64,000 nt of DNA from Algoriphagus sp. PAP.12 (GTDB taxonomy: Bacteria > Bacteroidota > Bacteroidia > Cytophagales > Cyclobacteriaceae): the NCBI RefSeq assembly GCF_026652115.1, contig NZ_JAPPSQ010000011.1, forward strand, positions 1 through 64,000. Direction: 5' to 3'. How positions within the stretch are numbered: position 1 is the stretch's first letter; every line of letters begins with the position of its first letter. The notes under the pieces are model-generated. The model ran no database searches and had not been told where the DNA came from. It worked only from the letters and a program-made list of their open reading frames with translations. Positions 7,618 to 16,946 of this stretch are shown here, piece after piece. The position numbers were made by a program, and so were the translations under genes.

Positions 7618-10470
7618 ATGTCAGAAGAAAAAATGATGCGATTAGGCGCTTTAGCTAGAAAACTCAACGTTGGTACGGCAACCATCGTGGAGACTCTGGC
7701 GAAAAAGGGCTTTGACGTGCAGGACAATCCGAATTCCAAAATCAGCATGGAGCAGGTAGGTATGCTGAACAAGGAATTTAAGTCCTCTGCACTTGAAAAG
7801 GAAGAGGCTTCCCACCTCTCCATAGGGAAAAGGCATGAAACTGTCTCCTTGGATCCAGAACCAAAACCTGAATCTAAGCCAGAGCCAGCTCCTGCTCCAG
7901 AGCCAGCTCCAGCACCTAAGCCAGAGCCAGCTCTAGCACCTGCGCCTGTACCTGAGGTCAAAAAAGAAGAACCAAAGCCTGCTCCTGCTCCAGAGGCTAA
8001 GAAAGAAGAGCCTAAACCTGCTCCTACTCCAGAACCTGAGAAAATTTCTAATGAAGCTCCTAAGCTTGGAGGAATCAAAGTTCTGGGTAAAATAGATTTG
8101 AATAAAAAGCCTAATCCGGCTCCTAAACCTGCGGCTCCTGCGAAGGCTCCAGAGGCAAAAGCATCACCAAAATTTGAGGGGAAAAAAGCTCCTCATGCTC
8201 CAAGACCTGAAGCAAAATCTGCCGATAAACCTTTCAAGCCGAAAGAAAAGCCATTTAATGCACCTAAAACTGAAAAACCTGCTCCTCCAAAAGAGGAAAA
8301 GCCGGCAGGCAATGAAGTAATTGCTGCTAAGGCTGATTCTTTGAAAGGATTGACAGTATTGGGTAAAATTGAGTTGCCGGTAGAAAAGCCTAAGAAAAAA
8401 GGTGGACCTGTGGCATCTTCTGATGAAAGAAACCGCGATAAGAAACGTCCTAGAAAACGTATCGATAAAGGTGGAAATCAAGGAGGAAACAGAAACCAAG
8501 GAGGAGGAAACCAAGGAAATCGCGGTGGAAATAACCGAGGTGGAAATAAAGGAGGTAATCAGCAGAGAAATCAGAAAGCTGAACCTACCCAAAAGGAAAT
8601 CCAAGATCAAATCAAACAGACTCTTGCGAGACTTCAGGGTAAAAACTCAGGAGGGAAGAAGAGTAGAAGAGATAAAAAAGCTGAGCGTGAGCGCGAGGTT
8701 GACGTAGAAAACGAAGAAACAAAAATCCTTAAAGTAACCGAATTTATTTCGGCAAACGATTTGGCGGCCTTGATGGATGTGACTGTAAACCAGATCATTT
8801 CTGCATGTATGTCATTGGGTATGTTCGTTTCTATCAACCAGCGATTGGATGCTGAAGCGATTACGATTATCGCTGATGAATTCGGTTATGATGTTGAGTT
8901 TACCAAAGATATCGAAGAGGAAGCTGTAGCGGTTGAGGAAGAAAATCCAGAAGATCTTGAAGAAAGAGCTCCGATTGTTACGATCATGGGACACGTTGAC
9001 CACGGTAAAACTTCCTTGCTCGATTACATCCGTATGTCCAAAGTTACTGCTGATGAAGCAGGGGGGATTACACAGCACATCGGTGCTTACGACGTAATGA
9101 CCAAAACAGGACATAAAATTGCTTTCCTAGATACTCCAGGTCACGAAGCATTTACAGCGATGCGTGCCCGTGGCGCGAAGATCACTGACGTTGCGATTAT
9201 CGTGATTGCAGCTGACGACAGCATCATGCCTCAGACGAAAGAAGCAATCAACCACGCTCAGGTAGCGGGTGTACCAATGATTTTCGCGATCAACAAAGTG
9301 GATAAGCCAAATGCTAATCCTAATAAGATCAAGGAAGAATTGGCAAATATGAACCTATTGGTAGAAGAGTGGGGTGGTAAATACCAATCTCAAGATATCT
9401 CTGCCAAGACTGGTCAAGGGGTAGATGAGTTGCTTGAAAAAGTATTGCTTGAATCTGAAATCCTTGAGCTGAAAGCAAATCCTAATAAAAACGCCGTTGG
9501 TTCCGTAATTGAAGCATCCTTGGATAAAGGACGTGGATATGTGGCTACCATGATGATTCAATCCGGGACTTTAAAAATTGGAGATGTGATGCTTGCTGGT
9601 CAGCATTATGGTCGTGTAAAGGCTATGTTTGACCACAAGGGTAAAAAATCGAAAGAAGCTGGTCCATCGACTCCAGTTCAGGTGTTGGGTCTAAGTGGTG
9701 CTCCTCAAGCAGGTGATACTGTGAAGGTTTACGATTCTGAAAGAGAAGCGAGAGAGATTGCAAACTCCAGAGAGCAAATTCAGAGAGAGCAAAGCTTGCG
9801 TACTAAGAAGCATATTACTTTGGATGAAATCGGTCGTCGTTTGGCAATCGGTTCATTTAAGGAATTGAATATCATTATCAAAGGTGACGTAGATGGATCC
9901 GTAGAAGCACTTTCTGATTCCTTGTTGAAGCTTTCTAAGGATGAAGTGAAAGTTAGCATTATCCATAAAGGTGTGGGTCAGATTTCTGAATCCGATGTCT
10001 TGTTGGCTTCTGCTTCTGATGCGATTATCCTAGGGTTCCAAGTTCGTCCTTCTGCAAATGCGAAGAGATTGGCTGAGCAGGAAGAAATCGAAATCCGTCA
10101 TTACTCCATCATCTACGATGCGATCAACCAGATCAAGGATGCAATCGAAGGTATGCTTGAGCCAGAGTTTGAAGAAGTGATTACTGGTAATATCCAGGTG
10201 AGAGAAGTCTTCAAAATTTCTAAAGTGGGTACCGTTGCTGGTTCCTATGTGACTGATGGTTACATCACTAGAAAGAACAAGATCCGCGTGATCCGTGATG
10301 GTATCGTAATTCATGAAGGTGAAATCGATCAATTGAAGCGATTCAAAGATGATGTAGCTGAAGTGAAAGCTGGTTATGAATGCGGTATCTCTATCAAAGG
10401 TTTCAACAACATCCAAATCGAGGATACTATTGAAGGCTATGAAATGAGAGAAGTGAAGAAAAAGAAATAA
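7618..10470 (+). CDS. infB: Translation initiation factor IF-2
   Basis: The GTPase that places initiator tRNA on the ribosome. I chose the ATG at 7618 ([17 protein letters not shown]) over an upstream TTG at 7612. Domain order: a short N-terminal IF2N-like helical domain, a long low-complexity linker (about 75-330) rich in Pro-Ala-Glu-Lys and then Gly-Asn-Arg, a second IF2N domain, and the G domain. G1 GHVDHGKT is at 458-465, G3 DTPGHE follows, and G4 NKVD is at 559-562. Domains II-IV follow. The large size (950 residues) comes from the linker, as in other Bacteroidota. It closes the rimP operon and is followed by a strong terminator. Confidence 0.97.
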   Translation: MSEEKMMRLGALARKLNVGTATIVETLAKKGFDVQDNPNSKISMEQVGMLNKEFKSSALEKEEASHLSIGKRHETVSLDPEPKPESKPEPAPAPEPAPAPKPEPALAPAPVPEVKKEEPKPAPAPEAKKEEPKPAPTPEPEKISNEAPKLGGIKVLGKIDLNKKPNPAPKPAAPAKAPEAKASPKFEGKKAPHAPRPEAKSADKPFKPKEKPFNAPKTEKPAPPKEEKPAGNEVIAAKADSLKGLTVLGKIELPVEKPKKKGGPVASSDERNRDKKRPRKRIDKGGNQGGNRNQGGGNQGNRGGNNRGGNKGGNQQRNQKAEPTQKEIQDQIKQTLARLQGKNSGGKKSRRDKKAEREREVDVENEETKILKVTEFISANDLAALMDVTVNQIISACMSLGMFVSINQRLDAEAITIIADEFGYDVEFTKDIEEEAVAVEEENPEDLEERAPIVTIMGHVDHGKTSLLDYIRMSKVTADEAGGITQHIGAYDVMTKTGHKIAFLDTPGHEAFTAMRARGAKITDVAIIVIAADDSIMPQTKEAINHAQVAGVPMIFAINKVDKPNANPNKIKEELANMNLLVEEWGGKYQSQDISAKTGQGVDELLEKVLLESEILELKANPNKNAVGSVIEASLDKGRGYVATMMIQSGTLKIGDVMLAGQHYGRVKAMFDHKGKKSKEAGPSTPVQVLGLSGAPQAGDTVKVYDSEREAREIANSREQIQREQSLRTKKHITLDEIGRRLAIGSFKELNIIIKGDVDGSVEALSDSLLKLSKDEVKVSIIHKGVGQISESDVLLASASDAIILGFQVRPSANAKRLAEQEEIEIRHYSIIYDAINQIKDAIEGMLEPEFEEVITGNIQVREVFKISKVGTVAGSYVTDGYITRKNKIRVIRDGIVIHEGEIDQLKRFKDDVAEVKAGYECGISIKGFNNIQIEDTIEGYEMREVKKKK

Positions 10471-10494
10471 TTTCTTCAGATAAATTTAGAAGAG

Positions 10495-10522
10495 AGGAAC
10501 GGTGAAAGCCGTTCCTTTTTTA
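10495..10522 (+). terminator. Rho-independent terminator after infB
   Basis: A perfect eight-base-pair stem (AGGAACGG with CCGTTCCT, loop TGAAAG) is followed by a run of T. It sits 24 bases after the infB stop and ends the rimP-nusA-infB transcript. Confidence 0.9.
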
Positions 10523-10532
10523 TTTTCATGCC

Positions 10533-10727
10533 ATGATAGAAGCTGTTCAGGCGGTTTTGGTTTTTATGCTAGTTTTGGCAATCCTCAATCTGATATTAGG
10601 TTTGATTAAGCCTGTGTGGGTTCTATGGTTTTTAGATAGGTTTCATAGACTTAAAGTAATTCAAGTTTATGGGGTATCAATTATTCTGATAACTATAATT
10701 TTATTTTTCATAAGATTGATTTTTTGA
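10533..10727 (+). CDS. Small hydrophobic membrane protein of unknown function
   Basis: I do not recognise this 64-residue protein. It has two clear transmembrane helices (about 6-27 and 43-64) joined by a short basic loop containing WFLDRFHRLKVIQVYG. It begins directly after the infB terminator and so is likely transcribed separately. The hydrophobic two-helix layout with a positive loop looks like a genuine short membrane protein rather than a random frame, but there is no direct evidence of expression. Confidence 0.5.
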   Translation: MIEAVQAVLVFMLVLAILNLILGLIKPVWVLWFLDRFHRLKVIQVYGVSIILITIILFFIRLIF

Positions 10728-10791
10728 AATTATATATGGTAAAAATTGTTTCTATCGATTATTTGTCTGTAATTTCAGCAAAATTGCCTTT

Positions 10792-11337
10792 TTGAGAAAA
10801 CTGATTTCCATATCGCTTTTGCTATGTTTTGCCATCTATCACTTTGGCTATTATGCGTTTTACTATTCGCATCAATACCAAATTGAATCCAATTGGCATG
10901 ATAAAATTTATAGCAGTTTGGGTGTTGGTTTGGAAGAGAGAATCATGGAAGTTCCTTTGGCAGCTCCTTACATGGCAAACCAAGAGGAGTTTCAAGCAAC
11001 CAATACCCGTTTTGAAAAGGATGGAAAATACTTCCGTGCGATCAAGCAGCGATATCAAAATGATACGCTACAGATTGTTTACGTTCCGGATACCGCTAGA
11101 AAGACTCTGGAATCGACTGTTCAAAAATGGATTTCATTGGTTACTGAGGATGATTTCTCAGGAGAAAATTCCAATTCCATGCAATTAAAGGTATTTGTAA
11201 AAGACTATGTAGAATCACAGTTGATAGACTTCGTAGCTATTCAAGAAGTGATTTCAATACAGCATCAAGGGTTTATTTTTTCGTCTTACAAGAGTCCTGT
11301 TTTTCAACAAAATCCACCACCTCCGCAGGTAAGCTAA
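10792..11337 (+). CDS. Membrane-anchored or secreted protein of unknown function, TTG start
   Basis: The 181-residue product starts at a TTG (MRKLISISLLL), followed at once by a hydrophobic segment (about 3-23) that reads as a signal peptide or signal anchor. The rest is predicted extracytoplasmic: a charged central part and a C-terminal tail rich in proline (QQNPPPPQ). I cannot name a family. It lies just upstream of two outer-membrane barrel genes on the same strand, with about 110 bases between, and may belong to the same envelope-related cluster. Confidence 0.6.
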   Translation: MRKLISISLLLCFAIYHFGYYAFYYSHQYQIESNWHDKIYSSLGVGLEERIMEVPLAAPYMANQEEFQATNTRFEKDGKYFRAIKQRYQNDTLQIVYVPDTARKTLESTVQKWISLVTEDDFSGENSNSMQLKVFVKDYVESQLIDFVAIQEVISIQHQGFIFSSYKSPVFQQNPPPPQVS

Positions 11338-11449
11338 TAGATTTCTGAGTCAAGCACTTTTCTGGATTCTTTGGATTCCAGCAAGGAGTGTATTCTATCT
11401 ATTTCATTCAAGATTGATTCTTGGATGGTTATCTATTTCGCTTTATCAA

Positions 11450-12559
11450 ATGAAAAAAATACTACTATCAGGTTTGGTAGCAGCAAGTTTAATGTTGCTT
11501 CCAGCACTTTCCCATGCACAAGGGTGTGTGGCTATTCGTCAATTTTCCGGCCTTGGAAATCCCTTAGGCCAAGGAAATATTCTTGAAAAAGGAGAATGGA
11601 ATATTTCTGCCAATTACCGCTACTTCAAGTCATTCAGACATTTCAGGGGCTCACATGAAGAGCCCAATCGGATTGAAGATGGTACTCAGGTAATCAACCA
11701 TCAACATGGAGTAGACTTCAATATTAGCTATGCTTTTTCCGAAAGGTTGTATGGAATTGTTTCACTTCCTTTCCAATACAATGAAAGAAGCTCTCTCTAT
11801 GAGCATGGCCGAACCGAGCGCCATACCACCTATTCCAAAGGGTTTAGTGACATGAGAATCGGAGCTGGTTATTGGTTGCTGTCTGGTGAAAAGGCTAAAA
11901 AGGGAAATACTGCTATCGGTTTTGGTTTGAAGTTCCCAACCGGGGACTACGCTGCTACGAGTACTTTCTATAATCAAGGAGATGAAGGTGTGGAACAAAT
12001 CAAAACAGTCGATCAATCCATTCAATTGGGAGATGGAGGTACTGGTTTAATCATTGATTTTCAAGGGTTGTGGAATATCACCGGTACTTATTTCTGGTAT
12101 TATGATGGATTCTACATGTTCAACCCAAAAGAAACCAATGGTACTCCCACCAACAGAAGAAGAGAAAACGAAGCCATCATGAGTGTGCCAGATCAGTATG
12201 CCGTTCGAACTGGTGTTTTCAAGTCATTTGAAAAAATACATGGACTAGGGATCTCATTAGGTGGTAGAGTAGAAGGAATTCCAGTGCATGATGCATTTGG
12301 GGGTAGCGAAGGTTTCCGTAGACCGGGTTATATCATATCTGTCGAGCCAGGAATTAGCTATATGAAAGGAAATGTCACGGGTACTTTGAATGTACCGATC
12401 GCACTTTACCGAAATAGAACCCAAAGCGTGACGGATATTGAAAATTCAACTCCAGACGATGTGGTTCATGGAGATGCTGCTTTTGCAGATTATTTGATCA
12501 ATTTCTCATTGGCTTGGAGAATCCCTAAGAAAGCTCCTAAAGTTTTCAATTCACTTTAA
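11450..12559 (+). CDS. Outer-membrane beta-barrel protein (transporter/porin-like)
   Basis: I chose the ATG at 11450 (MKKILLSGLVAASLMLLPALSHAQ), which gives a clean signal peptide cut after AQ; an upstream ATG at 11414 only adds unlikely residues. The mature 345-residue chain alternates aromatic and polar residues in beta-strand fashion (for example WNISANYRYFKSFRHFRGS, FNISYAFSERLYGIVSLPF). It resembles the loosely defined 'MetA-pathway/transporter' barrels. The substrate is unknown. The next gene encodes a second, related barrel, so the two may be paralogues. The mature protein begins QGCVAIRQFSG, an unusual early cysteine. Confidence 0.7.
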   Translation: MKKILLSGLVAASLMLLPALSHAQGCVAIRQFSGLGNPLGQGNILEKGEWNISANYRYFKSFRHFRGSHEEPNRIEDGTQVINHQHGVDFNISYAFSERLYGIVSLPFQYNERSSLYEHGRTERHTTYSKGFSDMRIGAGYWLLSGEKAKKGNTAIGFGLKFPTGDYAATSTFYNQGDEGVEQIKTVDQSIQLGDGGTGLIIDFQGLWNITGTYFWYYDGFYMFNPKETNGTPTNRRRENEAIMSVPDQYAVRTGVFKSFEKIHGLGISLGGRVEGIPVHDAFGGSEGFRRPGYIISVEPGISYMKGNVTGTLNVPIALYRNRTQSVTDIENSTPDDVVHGDAAFADYLINFSLAWRIPKKAPKVFNSL

Positions 12560-12599
12560 GAAAGGTTTGTCATGGCTTTGAAGGCCTAAAAAAATCAAA

Positions 12600-13529
12600 A
12601 TGAAAAGATATTTAACGAACCTGACTGGTGTTTTAGGCATCATTCTCGGGTTTACTATAAATGCATCAGCCCAGTCTCCGACGGATGAATTGATGATGCC
12701 AAAGAATGAATTTTGCCTATTATTCAACTATGAATATGGAGAGTTTAATCAATACTGGGAAGGAGACTTTCTAAGAAAAAATGAAACCATAGCCACGGTT
12801 CAAAGAAAGACAGCTATGCTGATGGCAGCATATGGGATAACAGAAAAACTGGATGTATATGCTGGTTTGCCTTACGTTTCTACAAACTCCACTACACCAA
12901 ACGGGGGAAAGTTTGCTGGAACTTTCGGAGTTCAAGACCTTTCCATCGGCTTGAAGTACAAAGCTTTGGGAAATTCATCTGACAAGGGAGATTTTTCCCT
13001 GTATGGTTCGGTTTTGTTTTCCTCCCCTGTTTCTAATTATCTGTCGGATTACCAGCCCTATAGTTTAGGGCTTGGCACTCCACAAATTGCTTGGAGAGGA
13101 ATTGTCCACTATCAATTGAAAAATGGATTTTATGGTAGGGGAGCAATTGCTTATGTGTGGAAAGGCTATACTGAGGCAGAGAGAACCTATTATTATAATG
13201 ATGGAAGCTACTACACTCCTTGGATGGATGTGCCTAGTTCCTGGAATTTTGATTTGGCTTTGGGCAAATGGTTTTTCCAAAATGCGCTTCGAGTAGAGCT
13301 TTCTGCAAGTAATCAGACATCCACATCAGGTGACGACATTCGACCTTATAATGCACCTCAACCTACAAATAAAGTTGACATGACACGGGTAGGAGCTTTT
13401 GCTCATTATTATTTTCCAAAAATCAAAGGACTTGGAGTTCTTACTTATTTCAATCAAAACGTAGCTGGAAGAAATGCGCCTAAAATGACCTCATTTGGAG
13501 TTGGAGCGACTTATCAGTTTGGATTTTAA
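12600..13529 (+). CDS. Second outer-membrane beta-barrel protein
   Basis: A 309-residue exported protein with a signal peptide (1-25, ending ASAQ). It is a predicted barrel with the same overall design as the preceding gene: YGITEKLDVYAGLPYVS, FGVQDLSIGLKYKALG, and a final strand FGVGATYQFGF ending in Phe, the usual outer-membrane sorting signal. It follows the first barrel by 40 bases and precedes the haloperoxidase-like lipoprotein by ten. Function is unknown; passive transport of a small, perhaps aromatic or hydrophobic, compound would fit the family but is inference. Confidence 0.7.
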   Translation: MKRYLTNLTGVLGIILGFTINASAQSPTDELMMPKNEFCLLFNYEYGEFNQYWEGDFLRKNETIATVQRKTAMLMAAYGITEKLDVYAGLPYVSTNSTTPNGGKFAGTFGVQDLSIGLKYKALGNSSDKGDFSLYGSVLFSSPVSNYLSDYQPYSLGLGTPQIAWRGIVHYQLKNGFYGRGAIAYVWKGYTEAERTYYYNDGSYYTPWMDVPSSWNFDLALGKWFFQNALRVELSASNQTSTSGDDIRPYNAPQPTNKVDMTRVGAFAHYYFPKIKGLGVLTYFNQNVAGRNAPKMTSFGVGATYQFGF

Positions 13530-13539
13530 ACAACAAGTC

Positions 13540-15084
13540 ATGAGAAAATTATACAATCTTATCTATATAATACTTCCCTTAGCGGTTTTGTTTTCTTGTT
13601 CGAAAGATCTTCGGACTGAGTTGGAATATGAAAATTATGTCTTTTCATCTTTGGATGAAAATGGTGGAGATTGGACTCCGATATTGATTTCCAGCGGTTC
13701 AGAAATAACAATTTCTGAACCGATGCCTATTAGTTCTTCGGAATACCAAGCAGAATTGAAAGATGTGAAAACCGCAATTGCAACAATCACCTCTCAACAG
13801 AAAAAGAACCTTGCTCATTGGACCAATAACCCCGTCGTTCGTTGGAATGAGATCGCTCTGGAATTAATTGCAAAGTATAATTTAATACCGGGACCAAATG
13901 AGGATGGATCCTATACTTTGCCAAATCCCAACAACCCAGAGGGACCACCTGTTTTCCCTTTTTCCCACCCCCCTTATGCAAGTAGGGCCTTAGCTTATAT
14001 GTCAGTAGCTCAGTTCGACGGGTTGATTACAGCTTGGCACTATAAGTATCAATACAATCGAGCCTCTCCTTATTTGCAGGATTTGGAAATCGAGCATGCC
14101 TATGAGGAAAACCCTATTCCTTCCTACCCGTCAGATGGAGCAGTGGTTGCTGTTGCATCTGCTGAAATACTAAAAGCTATGTTTCCTTTAGAGGTTGAAT
14201 ATTTGAATTCTAAGGTGAGTGAACACTTAGAAACTTTAATCTTGTCTGGAGAAAATGTCCAGAGTGATATCGATGGGGGAGTAAAAATAGGTGAAGAAAT
14301 TGCCGCTTTGGCATTGACAAGGGCTTCTACTGATGGGATGAAAAATGCCCAAACCTCAAAAGCTGTATCTGACTCTATTGCTAATGCTGCTTTTGAACGA
14401 TTTGGTTGGAAATGGATCAATCAAGAGGCGCCCGTAAGGCCAGTGGGTTTGACACCGCTTTTTGGTAAAGTGAAAATGTGGAATGTTCCATATGTAGAAG
14501 CTATTCGGCCTCCTGTACCACCTACCCCTGGTTCACCAGCATACGAGGAAGATGTAAAAATTCTCAAGGGCTATTTGGCTGAGCATAGCGAAGAGTATAG
14601 AAGAATCGCCAATTTTTGGCAGGATGGTTTGGGAACCTATACGCCTCCGGGTCATTGGAATGAGTTTGCAAATGATTTCATAGTCAAAAATAAGTTCAAT
14701 ACGCTTCGATCTGCAAGGACGATGGCTTACATGAATATGGCCATTATGGATGCGGGAATTAGCTGTTGGGATGCGAAGTATTATTACCATTACCCACGTC
14801 CTATTCAGACTATTGAAGGATTTGAAACCATAGCGGGCACACCAAATTTTCCTTCTTATACTTCTGGTCACTCTGTGTTTTCGGCAGCAGGAGCTGAAGT
14901 TCTAGCATATATTTTTCCTGATGAAGCAGACAAAGTGAGAGGATGGGCCAAAGAAGCCGCTATCTCAAGAGTTTATGGAGGAATCCATTGGACCTTTGAT
15001 GCCACAGTTGGTACTACTCAAGGAATCAATGCCGCACAATATTCTATCGATCGGGCAAAGATGGATGGAGCCGATAATTTTTAG
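13540..15084 (+). CDS. PAP2-superfamily lipoprotein, vanadium-dependent haloperoxidase-like
   Basis: The start at 13540 gives MRKLYNLIYIILPLAVLFSC, a lipoprotein signal with lipid-modified Cys20. The C-terminal half carries all three vanadate/phosphate-binding motifs of the haloperoxidase/acid phosphatase fold: K-x6-RP (Lys413, Arg420-Pro421), PSYTSGH (438-444) and SR-x5-H (Ser476, Arg477, His483). The protein (514 residues) is likely periplasmic or surface exposed. Members of this family are either vanadium haloperoxidases or phosphatases and sequence alone cannot decide which. It directly follows two barrel genes and ends 15 bases before the convergent cstA end. Confidence 0.82.
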   Translation: MRKLYNLIYIILPLAVLFSCSKDLRTELEYENYVFSSLDENGGDWTPILISSGSEITISEPMPISSSEYQAELKDVKTAIATITSQQKKNLAHWTNNPVVRWNEIALELIAKYNLIPGPNEDGSYTLPNPNNPEGPPVFPFSHPPYASRALAYMSVAQFDGLITAWHYKYQYNRASPYLQDLEIEHAYEENPIPSYPSDGAVVAVASAEILKAMFPLEVEYLNSKVSEHLETLILSGENVQSDIDGGVKIGEEIAALALTRASTDGMKNAQTSKAVSDSIANAAFERFGWKWINQEAPVRPVGLTPLFGKVKMWNVPYVEAIRPPVPPTPGSPAYEEDVKILKGYLAEHSEEYRRIANFWQDGLGTYTPPGHWNEFANDFIVKNKFNTLRSARTMAYMNMAIMDAGISCWDAKYYYHYPRPIQTIEGFETIAGTPNFPSYTSGHSVFSAAGAEVLAYIFPDEADKVRGWAKEAAISRVYGGIHWTFDATVGTTQGINAAQYSIDRAKMDGADNF

Positions 15085-15099
15085 TAATGTAATCAGAGA

Positions 15100-16734
15100 T
15101 CAGAGAGCCTTTGCGGGTTCTTTGATCTCATTTTTTATACTTTTTGTAGCCAAGACCATTAGGGAAATAGCCAAAATGAATAAAAGAGCGGCTATTAGTG
15201 AAAGTACATAAACTTGATCTTGGAAGTTTTTCCAGGCAAAAAGCCCCAAAGAAGCCAAAGTTACGGTAAACATGAAAAACATAGGGATAGTCACAAATAG
15301 GGCGTTTTGCTTTTTGCGAATCATCCAAACTGCGATTGTTAAGAGAGCCAATGCCGCTAGGAGTTGATTGGCTGATCCAAATATCGGCCAAAGTGTGGTG
15401 AATCCGCCTGAAAGAAGTAGCAGGATTGAGAAGATGACTACCAAACTGGTAGAGATATACCTGTTTTGAGCGATTTTTTTTGCTGCTGGTTGAGGAAGGT
15501 CTTCGAAATATTCTTGTAAAGTAAATCGAGCAAGCCTAGTGCAGGTGTCCAAGGTAGTCAATGCGAAAGCAGAAACGGTCAAGGCAACGAATGCCACCGC
15601 AAATTCTTCCGGAATCCCAAGAGTAGAAATCATTCCGCCCAATCCGGTAGAAAAAAGAGCGACAGGCCCTTCTCCGGCAAGTCTTTCCATGTATTCGCCT
15701 TTTGTCAAAACCACCACAGCGCCAACGGAAATGATTGCCAAGAACGATTCAATTAGCATGCCTCCAAATCCGACAACTTTCGCATCGGATTCTTTATCCA
15801 ATTGCTTGGAAGTGGTTCCTGATGCTACCAAAGAGTGAAATCCACTAATTGCACCACAGGCAATCGTCACGAAAAGAACAGGGAAAATATACCCGAGATT
15901 TTCTGTGGAAACCGTGATTTCATTGCTCATTTTGATTTCTGGATTGGCAATGAAAACTCCCAAAATGGCAGCGATCATCATCCCATAAAGCAAAAAGCTG
16001 TTGAGATAGTCGCGTGGTTGAAGCAATAAGCTTACAGGAGTTACAGATGCTATAAAGGCATAAGCGAGCAAAGCCAAAATCCAGATTTTATAATCTAGGA
16101 CAAATGGAAGCTGCATTCCGAGATAGACAAAAAAGTACATCAAAACCACACCTATTATAGAGATGATAATAAATGCCACTTTTTTATCTCCTACCATTCG
16201 GTTGACAATTCCGAAACCGATGGCTAGGAAAATAAACAAAATAGAAGCTGAAGCTACACCTGGATTTGCAACAAATGTCTTAGCTATGATGTCAGCAAAT
16301 ACTCCAATTACCAGGATAAGGGTAGAAAAGCTAAAAAGGATAAATAACTGTTTCCCTTTCAAGCCGATTTGATTTCGGATAATCACCCCAATGGATTTAC
16401 CATCTGCTCTGAGTGATGCAGCCATACTTCCCAAATCATGTACAGCACCAAAAAATATTCCGCCTACCAAAATCCAAATTACAGCCGGAATCCATCCAAA
16501 AGTCACCGCGATAATAGGTCCTACGATCGGTCCGGCACCTGCAATTGATGCAAAATGATGACCCAAAACCACAATTGGCTTACTGGGTTCATAATCTACG
16601 CCATCTCTATGAGTATGTGATGGAGCTACATTTTTATCCGAAAGACCAAATTTTTTATAAACAAATGTCCCATAGAATCTATAGGCTAAAATCAATATGA
16701 TAGCTGATATGATTAATAGAATAGCAAGATTCAT
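15100..16734 (-). CDS. cstA: Carbon starvation protein CstA family transporter
   Basis: A polytopic inner-membrane protein of the CstA family, whose members import peptides or pyruvate under carbon limitation. The 544-residue chain has about thirteen membrane segments, with the family signatures HHFASIAGAGPIVGPI (about 53-68) and GGIFFGAVHDLGSM. It is shorter than E. coli CstA (701 residues) and corresponds to the short class common in Bacteroidota. It is transcribed alone, towards the convergent PAP2 gene, from a good promoter at 16780-16810. The substrate is unknown. Confidence 0.9.
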   Translation of the reverse strand: MNLAILLIISAIILILAYRFYGTFVYKKFGLSDKNVAPSHTHRDGVDYEPSKPIVVLGHHFASIAGAGPIVGPIIAVTFGWIPAVIWILVGGIFFGAVHDLGSMAASLRADGKSIGVIIRNQIGLKGKQLFILFSFSTLILVIGVFADIIAKTFVANPGVASASILFIFLAIGFGIVNRMVGDKKVAFIIISIIGVVLMYFFVYLGMQLPFVLDYKIWILALLAYAFIASVTPVSLLLQPRDYLNSFLLYGMMIAAILGVFIANPEIKMSNEITVSTENLGYIFPVLFVTIACGAISGFHSLVASGTTSKQLDKESDAKVVGFGGMLIESFLAIISVGAVVVLTKGEYMERLAGEGPVALFSTGLGGMISTLGIPEEFAVAFVALTVSAFALTTLDTCTRLARFTLQEYFEDLPQPAAKKIAQNRYISTSLVVIFSILLLLSGGFTTLWPIFGSANQLLAALALLTIAVWMIRKKQNALFVTIPMFFMFTVTLASLGLFAWKNFQDQVYVLSLIAALLFILAISLMVLATKSIKNEIKEPAKAL

Positions 16735-16779
16735 AGATGATTATTTGGGTATTATATAATTTGGTACAATGATCGAAAA

Positions 16780-16810
16780 CAAATCTAAGGCTATTTTCAT
16801 GCCCTTCAAA
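16780..16810 (-). promoter_or_regulatory. Promoter of cstA
   Basis: Read on the minus strand, TTTG (16810-16807) is followed after 19 bases by TAGATTTG (16787-16780). This is a full match to the Bacteroidota housekeeping consensus. It lies about 45 bases upstream of the cstA start codon. Confidence 0.72.
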
Positions 16811-16899
16811 AGGAATTTAAAATACAGGATTGAGCGGAAAACTTGGGGTTGTTCGGTCAGCTTTAAATTTGGGTGGTTTTATTTAACGGATTTTAGGTC

Positions 16900-16907
16900 T
16901 AAATTTG
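16900..16907 (+). promoter_or_regulatory. Probable -7 element of the accD promoter
   Basis: TAAATTTG fits the TAnnTTTG consensus and lies 39 bases before the accD ATG. No TTG is present at the standard distance upstream, so the -33 element is missing or weak. Confidence 0.4.
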
Positions 16908-16946
16908 TAACCTTTGACTCGTCAAAAATCATTTTAAAAACTCAAT

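Noticed and set aside
7587..8078. 163-residue minus-strand frame rich in Gly-Ala-Ser
   Set aside because: It is the mirror of the Pro/Ala/Glu repeat in infB; composition comes from the sense-strand repeats, and infB is certain.
10030..10416. 128-residue minus-strand frame in the 3' part of infB
   Set aside because: Shadow of IF-2 domain IV; no start signal or family.
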